Assembly: GCF_003412455.1 (NCBI RefSeq)
Contig: NZ_QTJU01000006.1
Location: 1-64,000 of the forward strand
Length of the DNA stretch: 64,000 bases
Source of the DNA: Deminuibacter soli
GTDB taxonomy: Bacteria > Bacteroidota > Bacteroidia > Chitinophagales > Chitinophagaceae
Direction: 5' to 3'
Position 1 is the stretch's first letter. Every line of letters begins with the position of its first letter. A model generated the notes under the pieces. It did not search any database. It had not been told where the DNA came from and saw only the letters and a list, made by a program, of their open reading frames with translations. Both the position numbers and the translations under genes were made by a program. Below are positions 51,686 to 60,896 of the stretch, piece by piece.

Positions 51686-52330
51686 TTATGCAACCTTTGA
51701 GATCTGCGGTTGGCTTTTGGCCATCATGTCCTGGCTGTTGTCAAATCGAATCTGCCTGCCCAGGATATACCTGAAATAAAAAGCAACAACAAATGCCGCG
51801 GGAATACTGATGGATGTCCAGGTGGCAAGATCTTTAGAGATGCCCTGGAAGTCTTTGTAATACTGGAGATAAGCGCCGAGACCGATCAAAATGCCTGCAA
51901 CAGCCGCCAGCAAATAACCGAGTATGCATTGCCCTATCCATTTTGCGGGAGATTTTACAAAGGGCCTTAGTTGTACAGCGTTGATAATGCCGATGGAGAG
52001 GAACATAAAAAGAATATCGAATGGCACGAACAAGGTATAGTAGCCCAGCCAGAACACCCATGGCGCAAAGAACAGTAACGGCCAAGCGTCTGACAGGGTT
52101 TTCTTTTTCCCAATTACTTCAAAAGTTTTGTTTCTCGAAACGGCAAGGAAGAAAACAAAAATGAATATCGAAATGGTATGCATGATAAACTGCGGTGTCG
52201 TTAACAATTTATCATGATCGCCGGTAAGCCCGTGTGCAATCAGCGGGTGCAAAAGGCCCAATAATCCTGGGTAAACGACCAGGTTTCCGACCACCCATTT
52301 TCTCAAAAACATGCTTTTAGTATTGTTCAT
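51686..52330 (-). CDS. Multi-span membrane protein of unknown function
   Basis: 214 residues from ATG 52330 (MNNTKSMFLRKWVVGNLVVYPG). Five to six hydrophobic spans (FIMHTISIFIFVFFLAVSR, AWPLLFFAPWVFWLGYYTLFVPFDILFMFLSIGI, CILGYLLAAVAGILIGLGAYL, SIPAAFVVAFYFRYIL). No known motif. It is divergent from the AraC regulator at 52415 with 84 bp between, the classic set-up for control by that regulator. Confidence 0.7.
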   Translation of the reverse strand: MNNTKSMFLRKWVVGNLVVYPGLLGLLHPLIAHGLTGDHDKLLTTPQFIMHTISIFIFVFFLAVSRNKTFEVIGKKKTLSDAWPLLFFAPWVFWLGYYTLFVPFDILFMFLSIGIINAVQLRPFVKSPAKWIGQCILGYLLAAVAGILIGLGAYLQYYKDFQGISKDLATWTSISIPAAFVVAFYFRYILGRQIRFDNSQDMMAKSQPQISKVA

Positions 52331-52414
52331 AATTTGTAATTTAGAATACAAAGGACCCTCCTTTCCCGCGCCTGAAAAGGCATCTTTTATTCCTCAAATG
52401 ATATATTTTGCGCC

Positions 52415-53434
52415 ATGGGTTTACAGGGAACTGTTATACGTACCATCTTCCAGACAGCCACCTCATTCGGGGCGGCATTTGATGCACTTTGCGAGGTGTC
52501 GCATATCAGCGCTGATGAAATGGGCGATTCAGAAAAAATGGTTGAGTGGGAAAAAGCGGCTTTGATCTGGGTGCCCCTTTTAAAACTCACCGGCGATCCC
52601 TTAATCGGTTTGCATATAGGTATGGGCACGCCCAAAATGCTGCATGGCATGGTTGGATTTTTGATCCAAAGTTGTAAAGATCTTGACCAGGCGTTGCAAA
52701 TGCTAAGCAAGTATGGCCACATGATATCGCCGATGGTCTCCTATAAATACATCATTAATGATGTGGCCATTCTTGAAATAGAACAGAATAAAATGTGGCT
52801 GCTGAAGCATCCGGAACCGGCAAGGCAGGCAAACGATTTTTTATTGGCATCAACGCTCAACACCTCCGCAGCACTTACAGGCCAGCGCATTGTTCCGTTA
52901 CGAATAGAACTGGCCTACCCAAAGCGGGAAGTTTCCGAATATCAAAAGTTTTTTGGCTGTGACGTACTTTTTAACCAGGAGGTCAACCGTATTATTTTAG
53001 ATAAAAAAGATATAACTGCGACTATACTCACCAGCGATCAATCTATGTTTGAGCGCTTCAACTCGATGGTGGCCGAAAAGCAGGCGCTGCTAGCCACCAA
53101 TACAACCAGCGGAAATTTGAAACAGGTATTGTTCATGCAGTTCAAGGGAAGGATACCTTCGATTGACGAAGCTGCCTCATCATTGGATATGACACCCCGC
53201 AGCCTGCAACGAAAACTGATGCAGGAACGCACCACCTTCCGCGATGTTGCCGGGGAAATTAGAAAAGATATTGCGTTTCAATTAATGCAAAATCCAGCGA
53301 TAAAAATTTCGGAGGTTTCAGATATCCTCGGATACTCTGATCCGACCGCGTTCAGAAAGGCCTTTAAGTCGTGGACGAACGTGGCGCCGCGTGCGGTTAA
53401 AAAGGTAGGTGTGGATAATTACGAACGGCGTTAA
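52415..53434 (+). CDS. AraC-family regulator (Arabinose_bd / OruR type)
   Basis: 339 residues. The N-terminal part (GTVIRTIFQTATSFGAAFDALCEVSHISADEM ... GDPLIGLHIGMG) matches the Arabinose_bd sensor domain of OruR/ArgR-like regulators. The C-terminal HTH_18 has GRIPSIDEAASSLDMTPRSLQRKLMQERTTFRDV and ISEVSDILGYSDPTAFRKAFKSWTNVAPRAVKK. It likely controls the divergent membrane-protein/lipoprotein pair. Confidence 0.92.
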   Translation: MGLQGTVIRTIFQTATSFGAAFDALCEVSHISADEMGDSEKMVEWEKAALIWVPLLKLTGDPLIGLHIGMGTPKMLHGMVGFLIQSCKDLDQALQMLSKYGHMISPMVSYKYIINDVAILEIEQNKMWLLKHPEPARQANDFLLASTLNTSAALTGQRIVPLRIELAYPKREVSEYQKFFGCDVLFNQEVNRIILDKKDITATILTSDQSMFERFNSMVAEKQALLATNTTSGNLKQVLFMQFKGRIPSIDEAASSLDMTPRSLQRKLMQERTTFRDVAGEIRKDIAFQLMQNPAIKISEVSDILGYSDPTAFRKAFKSWTNVAPRAVKKVGVDNYERR

Positions 53435-53464
53435 GATTACACCAGATTGCAGCTCGTAAATTTT

Positions 53465-53640
53465 AACTTCGTTCTGGAAATTAATGAACTGAAGTAAAGA
53501 AGTTGCCGACAGTTTGGAAGACAACCTGGTAGCTAGTCCTATGTATGATCGTGCATAGTTTCTTCTTAGGTTTAGGTGGTCACACAATTGGGAAAATACA
53601 GTTTCCACCATCTGTCGCTTCGATCTATTTTTCTTAGGAT
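53465..53640 (-). pseudogene. IS982-family transposase relic
   Basis: On the reverse strand KKNRSKRQMVETVFSQL, then CDHLNLRRNYARSYIGLATRL and SSKLSATSLLQFINF match the C-terminus of IS982-type transposases (R-x-E-T-L-F-S-Q-L-C-D-Q-F-x-I-R-N-Y-A-K-x-F-x-G-F-x-x-R). Upstream, to about 53790, the frame is broken by stops. The rest of the element and its inverted repeats are not seen. Confidence 0.7.
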
Positions 53641-53883
53641 ATTAAAGAGCTGAATCAGAAACCCTAAAAAAGCATCTACATATTCGACAAACATGGGAAG
53701 CCGACCTATAAGATGTTTGTTCCTTCTGCATCCTCGCGCCTAGGGTAGACGCCAAGCGGCACCGGCTGTATGTATTGGAAAAAACAATTTACTCGTCGCG
53801 CATGCTTGCATACAACGTATCTGAACTATAGAAATCCATCAGCAATATCGGTCGGGTTTGTGCTTTATAGCACTCGGCCGGTG

Positions 53884-54993
53884 TTATCTTCTCAGGGATT
53901 CTTCAACAATACTAGCATCGATGCTATTGGCAGCATACACAATTTTTCCATCTTTTAGAATAAAGTATGCTGGTATCGCCTTTACGTTGTACTGCTCTCG
54001 CATCTTTTCGTCGGCTATCAGCCCCAGGAAGGTAATGCCTTTCGTTGCGTAGATTTGTCTGGCCAGCACCGCGTTTTTGGAATTGGTGAGTACACCGATC
54101 ACCTCCAGGTTTTTGCCTTTAAATTGTTCATGTATTCCCTGCACCTTAGACATCGCACCAAGGCAGGGTCCGCACCAGGTATCCCAAAAGTCCAGTAAAA
54201 CGATCTTTTTAGCAGATCCGTCATACGCATAAAACTCCCCGTTGAAGTCCGGCAACTTGAAAGATGGCGCGTTTTCAGAAAGTAAAGATCCCGGCTTCTT
54301 GTTCTCTTTTGGAGTGGGCCTGTATTTGGATAGCTGGGTGCTATTTAAAATTGCCAATTCTCCATTTACATTCACCCCCATATTTTTTAGCTCTTTAATC
54401 GTGACCTGCCTTGCTCCAAATGCATGGAGTGTATCCAGAATCTTTACCGGCAGGTAATCACTCTTGCTCAGGTACAATATCTTATTGTGGTGCTCAATAC
54501 CGTAGGCTGTATCATCTGGAAAAGCTATTGATATTAGGTAGTTGGTTCGAGTTTCACTAACGGAGATTCGAACACCTGTCGTATCAAAACTCATTAATTC
54601 CGGTACCAGTAGCTGTCCGGGAGGACTGCCATAGAGCATTTTTCGGTTTAGCTCCAGCGAATCCAGCAAACCTGCATGCTCATTGATAACATAGGCACGT
54701 ACTCCGTCATATTGAAGTCGCATATGTAAATCTGGTCGGTAACACGAAAAACGATACCCTGTGAATGTATCGGCTGCGCTCTTTGCCATATAACACTGAC
54801 CTGAATGCTTCCAGATAGCACCGGTGACAAATGTATCGATCCGAATTACTTCATATGATATTTTGGAGCACTGTTCAATCGCTGCACGATATTTTTCGAT
54901 GACATTAGTTCCCTGGCCATAACCTGTCCTATCCTGCAAAATAGAAAGCAATAGTAAGCCAATGCAAAGATTGAAAAAACGTGATGTTCTCAT
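53884..54993 (-). CDS. TlpA-type periplasmic thiol-disulfide oxidoreductase
   Basis: 369 residues from ATG 54993 with a signal peptide (MRTSRFFNLCIGLLLLSILQ). An N-terminal domain of about 240 residues (IEQCSKISYEVIRIDTFVTG ...) of unknown kind precedes the thioredoxin fold with WDTWCGPCLGAM (Cys 274 and 277), VIGVLTNSKNA and the cis-Pro loop KAIPAYF (Pro about 341). It reduces or isomerises disulfides outside the cytoplasm. The upstream long frame to 55068 has no better start. Confidence 0.9.
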   Translation of the reverse strand: MRTSRFFNLCIGLLLLSILQDRTGYGQGTNVIEKYRAAIEQCSKISYEVIRIDTFVTGAIWKHSGQCYMAKSAADTFTGYRFSCYRPDLHMRLQYDGVRAYVINEHAGLLDSLELNRKMLYGSPPGQLLVPELMSFDTTGVRISVSETRTNYLISIAFPDDTAYGIEHHNKILYLSKSDYLPVKILDTLHAFGARQVTIKELKNMGVNVNGELAILNSTQLSKYRPTPKENKKPGSLLSENAPSFKLPDFNGEFYAYDGSAKKIVLLDFWDTWCGPCLGAMSKVQGIHEQFKGKNLEVIGVLTNSKNAVLARQIYATKGITFLGLIADEKMREQYNVKAIPAYFILKDGKIVYAANSIDASIVEESLRR

Positions 54994-55104
54994 GCCTGCT
55001 AGATGTTTTGGATATACAGCGTCTAATCTATAAAAAAAATTTATACTTGACCTTAAATTCTTAAGCACTATTTATTGCAGCCTGGCATTTACCGTTATTT
55101 AATA

Positions 55105-55345
55105 TAGCTTGACAATCCGTGAAATGACTGGCATTACAAACATTTAAACTTGGGAATGGCGAAAGTAGCTAATAGGTGGAGCTAAATCCAACAGTAGCTT
55201 TAACAGAACTATCATTTTGGTTAATTCTTTGCAAAGTGAGCAAAAACCATGGAATATATCTCCCGGCGCTGAAGCAGGTATGAATTGGAAGAATCTAGTT
55301 GATATGCGCTTATCTTACGTGGTTTCTGCGTATAGTAGTCACTAT
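55105..55345 (+). pseudogene. Relic of a second outer-membrane receptor
   Basis: On the plus strand, with frame changes, TIREMTGIT, GGAKSNSSFNRTIILVNSL and QSEQKPWNISPGAEAGMNWK, NLVDMRLSYVVSAY match TISEMAGIT, GGAKFNSSFNRNIILVNTL, SEQRLWNISPSAEAGVNWK and DLVDVRLSYVLSVY in the intact receptor at 55860-58661. The copy is diverged, so it is a relic of a paralogue, not a recent duplication. Nothing of its two ends remains. Confidence 0.85.
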
Positions 55346-55346
55346 A

Positions 55347-55384
55347 GAGGACAAGTCGATATTTTCATCGATTTGTCCTTTTTT
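55347..55384. terminator. Hairpin inside the relic region
   Basis: AGGACAAGTCGAT-5 nt-ATCGATTTGTCCT then TTTTTTA: 13-bp stem with one mismatch. It coincides with the end of the recombinase relic read in reverse. Confidence 0.55.
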
Positions 55385-55760
55385 ATTTCCCCAAAACCCT
55401 TTCCCACATTGCATATCAGCGAAACGATTTCGTTTAGACTTGTGGTTCGAAAAGTCGATTCTTGAAAAAGCAGTTTTTCGGGGAACATCCCCTTCTCGAT
55501 ACAGATTTGCTATATTCTGCAGGGTTTCTATACACGTTTTAAGGAGCTCCAGATTTACTGATATTTTGGCCATATCCATCAATCTCGCTTCCAACTCTAT
55601 GACTTTCTTCGCACTATCCGATTTTTATTTGCTTGTATTCATCAGCATCTATAGCTTCAATTAAAAAAAGTTCCCTGGCTTTAGCAATTACTTTATTAGC
55701 ATCCTCAATTGGGTTTCTTAAGTCTGAACCTTATTTCGATCAGATTTTGTAAAGTTGCAG
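55350..55760 (-). pseudogene. Serine recombinase relic (C-terminal part)
   Basis: On the reverse strand, across at least two frames: NPIEDANKVIAKARELFLI, EAIDADEYKQIK, then KVIELEARLMDMAKISVNLE and LQNIANLYREGDVPRK. This is the coiled helix after the zinc ribbon in large serine recombinases of Bacteroidota, where S-N-L-x-x-L-Y-x-x-G-D is followed by K-R-x-x-I-x-S-x-F-P-E-K-L. The catalytic N-terminus is gone and the end is scrambled. Confidence 0.65.
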
Positions 55761-55859
55761 CAGACTTTAATAATTACTTCAGTATATGCCGCCACCCTGC
55801 TAAGCTTATGCTGCTGGTACGCATGTACGCGTAAAAAAATAGAGTAGCTAAACGCTTCT

Positions 55860-58661
55860 TTAAAAATTAAAAAGGGAGCGATTCTTATTTTCCTTTTGAC
55901 TAAAATTCCTGATGTTGTAAATAAATGTCAGCATAAAGTAGCGATGAAGCAATTTGATTTGTGAATCAAGAATGTAGTTCTGACTAATAACCCTGCTTAT
56001 CCCGGTGTTTTGATTTAACAGGTCAAAATAAGATAATTTTAAAATGCCTGCATTGTTCTTAAGAAAGGTATAGTTAAACGCACCATGCCATAGCAAGTTG
56101 TCTTTTTTTATTCCAGCTGGCTGTAGTGGGTTTATCTGGTAGTCAAGCATATTTTCAAAATAGAAATGCTTTTGCAAGTGAAGGGTCATATTGAGCTTCG
56201 CACCGTGGGTTGTGACATCCAGGCTGGGAAATTCGGGATCACTATATCGGCTTTTGTATACAGAGAGTACATATGATAGTCGCACATCAACCAGATCTTT
56301 CCAGTTCACCCCTGCTTCTGCACTTGGAGATATATTCCATAGCCGCTGCTCACTCCGTAAAGTATTTACCAGTATGATATTCCGGTTAAAACTGCTATTG
56401 AATTTAGCCCCCCCGATCAATTCCCAATTGCCATTGCCTACTTTCAGGTGCTTGGTAATACCTGCCATTTCACTAATTGTCCAATTCCCGTTTGTATTGA
56501 CAGGCATTGCGTACTGGACGCCGTCACCATCCACCGAGCGTTGTTGTATAATAGCATCCGTATACTTGGTCGCTGCAATGCGGAAGTTATAGGCAATCAG
56601 TTTGCTGGCCTTATAGATATTATGCGACAAACTTACAGTCTGGCTTTTTACTGGCTTCAGGTATGGATTGCCTTTGATCTGAAAAAGCGGGTTGGTGTTA
56701 TTGACAACCGGTTGAATGCTGGTTACATCTGGTTCTTTGAGTGTAGAGCTATACCCGAGATAAAATCGGCGCCAGCGTATCGTGGCATATGGTCTATAGT
56801 ACTGGAAGTCTTGGCGAACAGCCGAATCACCAAACCTGTTGTTGATATTGATTGTCTGCACCGTTATGCCTGGTGTAAAGACCACCTGGCCGATTTGCCA
56901 GGGAAGTGTAACAGTTGAAAAGGTTTTAAAGCCGGTGCGGTGTGAAACCAAAGAAAGGGAATCTATCCTTTCTACATAGGAATGCGCCTGCGTATCAAAG
57001 TTATAAGCACCGGTCTGTTGCTTTTCATTGAAATAAGCAACCGTACTGGTAAACTGCAAAGACAGGGTTTTGCTGATGGGTTCTTTATAGGTTAGATCCA
57101 CTGAAGTTGAAAAAGACGGCAAATTGGTATGGCGTAGCTGGTTTAAATAATCGTAGAGTGAATCCCCTCCGCTATAAAAGTCACTATTCGCTGAATTGAT
57201 TTGATCTTGCTTATTATGATCGAGTGACAGGCGGTTGAGGACGGTAAAGGACCGACCGGCTTTTTTCAACCTGAGATTACTATAACTTAATTCATGTGAA
57301 TAATTTAAGCCATCTCCATTCAAAGTCTCCCGGTTCACACTGTGGTTTAACAACTGCTGATAGTTTGTTGCGGAACTAATGTCGGTAAAGGAATGGCTGG
57401 TCACATTGCTCACATACAGCGCAGGTTTGAAATTAAGTTGTTCAAAGTTGCTTATCTGTTGCCGAAGGCTTCCAGAAAGTAAGTGGGTTCTACTATCAAT
57501 ATCTTGGAGCGCGTGGGTACGCACATTTAATATCGAATCGCCAAGGAACTGCTGGCTCACCGAAAGCTTATCCAGCGCAGATGAATTGCCGTTATAAAAA
57601 TACAGCAAGTTCAGGGTAGTATTGGCTCCCAGTTGATGGTTGATATTCAGGCCTCCGCCCGTTGACTTTTGAATGCCGCCGGCATCTCCTCCAAAAGACA
57701 GCTTATCGATGCTTGCCACAGAGCCATCTGCGTTTAAGTTCATGTCATTGAAATTACTTCTTTGAAATCCTCCAATCGAAAGCAGGTCATCGGACTGAAA
57801 GCCTGCATTTCTGCTCAGGTTGTTGCTAAATCCAATTGCACTCACCTGAAGTGTATCCCTGAACATATTTAAAAGGCCACCAGCCTCATAACGGCCCTCT
57901 GTGCCGGCACCTGCAAAGGCTTTTCCGAATATGCCTTGTTTTACGCCTTTTTTCAAGGTTAGATTGATGATCTTACCATTTTCCCAGGAAGGACGATTGG
58001 GATGCATATATGCCTCTTCCTTATCATCCGTCACCTGCACTTTGTCGATGATATTTGCGGGCAGGTTTTTAGAGGCGATTCTTGGGTCCTGACCAAAGAA
58101 TTCACGGCCATCCACCAATAACTTGCTAACCCGCTGCCCATTGGCCGTGATGTTGCCTTCCTTATCAACGGCCATACCAGGCAATTTCCGGAATAAATCT
58201 TCAACCACTGCATTGGGTAACATCTTAAAAGAACTGGCGTTAAACTCAATCGTATCCTTTTTAACAATCACGGGAGGTCTTTCAGCAAGTACCAGCACTG
58301 TCTCCAGGGCAATCGTATCGGGCTTCATAACAATATTACCGAAATCTGTCACACCTGCCGGCAGCGTAAAATTTCTTCTGTATACACTATAACCAGAATA
58401 AGTGACAATGAGTTTGAGCGGTGTTGCTGCAGGAACATTGGCAAACTTAAAATGCCCCTTATCATCGGTGAGTTTATAATTAATAATAGTGGAATCTTGG
58501 GATCTATACAGTGCGACAGTCGCCAAAAACATGGGATGTCTGTTTACTGAATCCACCAGGTTACCAGTAAGCGTTGCCGACAGTTGAGCAGAAACGTTGG
58601 TAAAGACAACGAGATTGATCAATATGGATAAGGCGAATGGAAAAATCTTTTTTTTCATCAA
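55860..58661 (-). CDS. Large outer-membrane beta-barrel receptor (OMP_b-brl_3 type)
   Basis: 933 residues with a signal peptide (MMKKKIFPFALSILINLVVFTNVSAQ). A CarboxypepD_reg domain (LSATLTGNLVDSVNRHPMFLATVALYRSQDS) is followed by a plug-like part (IEFNASSFKMLPNAVVEDLFRKLPGMAVDKEGNITANGQRVSKLLVDGREFFGQDPR) and a barrel ending in NRSLFNF. This plug form, with K-L-P-G-x-x-V-D-x-x-G-x-I-x-x-N-G, marks the TonB-linked family without SusD partners. The ligand is unknown. It stands alone, 867 bp beyond the TlpA gene, and a relic of a paralogue lies in that gap. Confidence 0.9.
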   Translation of the reverse strand: MMKKKIFPFALSILINLVVFTNVSAQLSATLTGNLVDSVNRHPMFLATVALYRSQDSTIINYKLTDDKGHFKFANVPAATPLKLIVTYSGYSVYRRNFTLPAGVTDFGNIVMKPDTIALETVLVLAERPPVIVKKDTIEFNASSFKMLPNAVVEDLFRKLPGMAVDKEGNITANGQRVSKLLVDGREFFGQDPRIASKNLPANIIDKVQVTDDKEEAYMHPNRPSWENGKIINLTLKKGVKQGIFGKAFAGAGTEGRYEAGGLLNMFRDTLQVSAIGFSNNLSRNAGFQSDDLLSIGGFQRSNFNDMNLNADGSVASIDKLSFGGDAGGIQKSTGGGLNINHQLGANTTLNLLYFYNGNSSALDKLSVSQQFLGDSILNVRTHALQDIDSRTHLLSGSLRQQISNFEQLNFKPALYVSNVTSHSFTDISSATNYQQLLNHSVNRETLNGDGLNYSHELSYSNLRLKKAGRSFTVLNRLSLDHNKQDQINSANSDFYSGGDSLYDYLNQLRHTNLPSFSTSVDLTYKEPISKTLSLQFTSTVAYFNEKQQTGAYNFDTQAHSYVERIDSLSLVSHRTGFKTFSTVTLPWQIGQVVFTPGITVQTININNRFGDSAVRQDFQYYRPYATIRWRRFYLGYSSTLKEPDVTSIQPVVNNTNPLFQIKGNPYLKPVKSQTVSLSHNIYKASKLIAYNFRIAATKYTDAIIQQRSVDGDGVQYAMPVNTNGNWTISEMAGITKHLKVGNGNWELIGGAKFNSSFNRNIILVNTLRSEQRLWNISPSAEAGVNWKDLVDVRLSYVLSVYKSRYSDPEFPSLDVTTHGAKLNMTLHLQKHFYFENMLDYQINPLQPAGIKKDNLLWHGAFNYTFLKNNAGILKLSYFDLLNQNTGISRVISQNYILDSQIKLLHRYFMLTFIYNIRNFSQKENKNRSLFNF

Positions 58662-58878
58662 TACTCTCTGTTGATAAGCAGTTAATGCGGTTAGTTATCC
58701 TAAGTAAACATTTTTTTACAACATGGGGAAAATTACCGGTGAAGATCCGTCGGCGGGTAATCGACATGGTCTTACCCTGGCAGCACAAATAGTACAACTA
58801 TCAGTGGCATTGTTAAACTTGGTGCATTTGAGGAACTATAGCAGGAAGATATTCGGATTTAATGGAACCATACACTAC

Positions 58879-59090
58879 CCAATTCTAGACGGCGCCGGTG
58901 CCATTGCACTACCCCTGGTGTATTTTTACGTTACCTGGATCAGCAATCACAAAGGCATAATTATAGTGCACGCATGGCCCTGGGCATTACTCATTTTAAT
59001 AGGCGCCATCTTTCCGGCCTATATCACATTGAAATGGTACGATGAGCCGGTTGCAAACGGTTACGGAAAAACTGGCGTAGCATCAAAATA
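58879..59090 (+). pseudogene. Acyltransferase pseudogene with large internal deletion
   Basis: IHYPILDGAGAIA corresponds to the first residues of the acyltransferase at 20592-21701 (PHYPILDGLRGVAAI), and the next codons jump to its end: LPLVYFYVTWISNHKGI, WALLILIGAIFPAYITLKWYDEPV. About 280 central residues, including the catalytic region and most spans, are missing. The frame stays open from an ATG at 58723, but its leading part has no likeness to a protein family. Confidence 0.85.
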
Positions 59091-59172
59091 GTCCGGTTCC
59101 GGGCAAAAGCCCTCTTAACTTATTTAGAGAGTTTTTTTATTGCGCAGTAAATTTGGTGATATCCGGATTATA

Positions 59173-59188
59173 ATCGTAATATTGCGAT
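59173..59188 (+). promoter_or_regulatory. ArsR operator ahead of arsR
   Basis: ATCGTAATATTGCGAT, a 16-bp palindrome with one mismatched pair, ends right at the arsR ATG. The same dyad recurs before arsM at 59538-59553. Confidence 0.75.
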
Positions 59189-59521
59189 ATGGGCATCACG
59201 AAATCAGATTTATTTACCAAACAGCAGAATGAGCTGGCCAATATGGCCAAGGCTATCGCCCACCCTGCGCGTATTGCCATTTTGCAATACCTGCTGAAGA
59301 AGAATGCTTGTATTACGGGCGATCTGGTAGATGAATTGGGGCTTGCGCAGGCAACCACCTCCCAGCATTTAAAAGAGCTGAAAAATGCCGGCATTATCCA
59401 GGGGAATATTGAAGGCGCATCCGTGTGCTACTGCATTAATCCCAAAATATGGAAACGGTACAATACGCTATTTAATGCCTTTTTCAGGGAAGTGAAAGAT
59501 AGCGACAGCAACTGTTGTTGA
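59189..59521 (+). CDS. arsR: ArsR-family metalloregulator
   Basis: 110 residues. The winged helix reads [65 protein letters not shown]. Cysteines are at about 36 (NACITG), 89/91 (VCYCIN) and the end (NCC), giving several options for As(III) binding; the classical ELCVCDL motif in the recognition helix is absent. It is the first gene of the arsenic operon, with an operator overlapping its start. Confidence 0.92.
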   Translation: MGITKSDLFTKQQNELANMAKAIAHPARIAILQYLLKKNACITGDLVDELGLAQATTSQHLKELKNAGIIQGNIEGASVCYCINPKIWKRYNTLFNAFFREVKDSDSNCC

Positions 59522-59537
59522 TTTTTTTGTTCTAATT

Positions 59538-59553
59538 ATCGCAATATTGCAAT
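59538..59553 (+). promoter_or_regulatory. Second ArsR operator, ahead of arsM
   Basis: ATCGCAATATTGCAAT, followed by TATACGAT, 22 bp before the arsM start. It matches the 59173 site in 14 of 16 bases. Confidence 0.7.
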
Positions 59554-59574
59554 TATACGATAAATAAATTTATT

Positions 59575-60420
59575 ATGCAAACAGCTGAACAACTGAAAGA
59601 ACTTGTAAAACAGAAATACAGCGAGATCGCTTTACAGGACAAGGGTACGAACCAGGCGTCCTGCTGCGGTGCAGGCGGCTGTTCAACCGAAGTATACAAT
59701 ATCATGAGTGATGATTACAGTACGATGGAAGGTTATAACCCGGATGCTGATCTGGGACTGGGCTGTGGCCTGCCTACGCAGTTTGCCAAAATACAACCGG
59801 GTAACACGGTGATAGACCTGGGTTCAGGCGCTGGCAATGATTGTTTTATCGCACGCAGGGAAACAGGTGAAAACGGTAAAGTGATTGGCATTGACTTTAC
59901 ACCTGCCATGATTGAGCTGGCCCGTACCAATGCGGACAAACTGGGTTACAATAACGTAGAGTTCCGCCAGGGCGATATTGAAAAAATGCCGGCAGGCGCT
60001 GGTGTGGCCGATGTGATAGTGAGTAACTGCGTGCTGAACCTTGTACCCAATAAAGATGGTGTGATTAAAGAAATTTTTCGCGTACTCAAAGCCGGCGGTC
60101 ACTTCAGCATCTCTGATATTGTGCTTGAAGGCAACCTGCCGCACAACCTGCGACAGGCCGCTGAAATGTATGCCGGCTGCGTATCCGGTGCCATCCAGAA
60201 AAACGAATACCTGGACCTGATCACAGCCAACGGTTTTCAGCATATGACCATCCAGAAAGAAAAAGCCATTTTCATTCCCGATGATATTTTAAGCAGCTAC
60301 TTATCGCCCGAAGAAATCACTGCTTTCCGTACCGGCAACAACGGCATCTACAGCATTACCGTGTATGCAGAAAAGCCGGCAACAGAAGCCTGCTGCGCTC
60401 CGGGATGCTGTGCTCAATAA
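59575..60420 (+). CDS. arsM: Arsenite S-adenosylmethionine methyltransferase
   Basis: 281 residues. The SAM motif is VIDLGSGAGNDCFIARR (about 79-95). The three conserved arsenic-binding cysteines are seen at about 64 (GLGCGLP), 152 (SNCVLNL) and 202 (YAGCVSG). Extra Cys pairs stand at the front (SCCGAGGCS) and at the end (ACCAPGCCAQ), usual for ArsM. It methylates As(III) to mono- to trimethyl forms that are partly volatile. Since the efflux gene behind it is broken, methylation may be the main route here. Confidence 0.95.
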   Translation: MQTAEQLKELVKQKYSEIALQDKGTNQASCCGAGGCSTEVYNIMSDDYSTMEGYNPDADLGLGCGLPTQFAKIQPGNTVIDLGSGAGNDCFIARRETGENGKVIGIDFTPAMIELARTNADKLGYNNVEFRQGDIEKMPAGAGVADVIVSNCVLNLVPNKDGVIKEIFRVLKAGGHFSISDIVLEGNLPHNLRQAAEMYAGCVSGAIQKNEYLDLITANGFQHMTIQKEKAIFIPDDILSSYLSPEEITAFRTGNNGIYSITVYAEKPATEACCAPGCCAQ

Positions 60421-60489
60421 AACGCATCACCCACTTTAATACTTTCACATGCAAAATTGTAACCCGGCCCGGCGCAGGCGCCTTAGCTT

Positions 60490-60886
60490 CCTGGCCCCAT
60501 AACACTGATTGCACTGCTATTTACCATCATGGTTATATTTAGCCTGAAAGGCAGACTGCTTGTGCAGATACCACTGGATGTAGTCAGAATCGCCATACCG
60601 CTGGCCATCTACTTTGCCATTATGTTCCTGGTGAGTTTTATGCCGGGCAAGGCCATGGGCGCGGATTACAGCCCAATGCCTCCATTGCCTTTACTGCCGC
60701 AGCCAACAATTTCGAGCTTGCCATAGCCATTGATTGCTATCGGGTTTTCGGTATTAACTCGGGCCAGGCTTTTGCAGGTGTAATACGCCCGCTGGTAGAA
60801 GTACCTGCGCTGATAGCCCTGGTAAATGTGGCCTTCCGGCTACGAAAAAAATATTATACTGTTATTATCAACGCCGCAAAAGCGTA
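60490..60886 (+). pseudogene. acr3: Arsenite efflux permease Acr3, C-terminal relic
   Basis: [40 protein letters not shown] and [17 protein letters not shown] are the end of an Acr3 permease. Then the frame shifts at about 60674, and [33 protein letters not shown] and PLVEVPALIALVNVAF continue in another frame. A small insertion (IDCYR) is also present. Some 130 of roughly 350 residues remain; the front two-thirds are absent, so it cannot function as an exporter. Confidence 0.9.
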
Positions 60887-60896
60887 AGCCTTCAAC

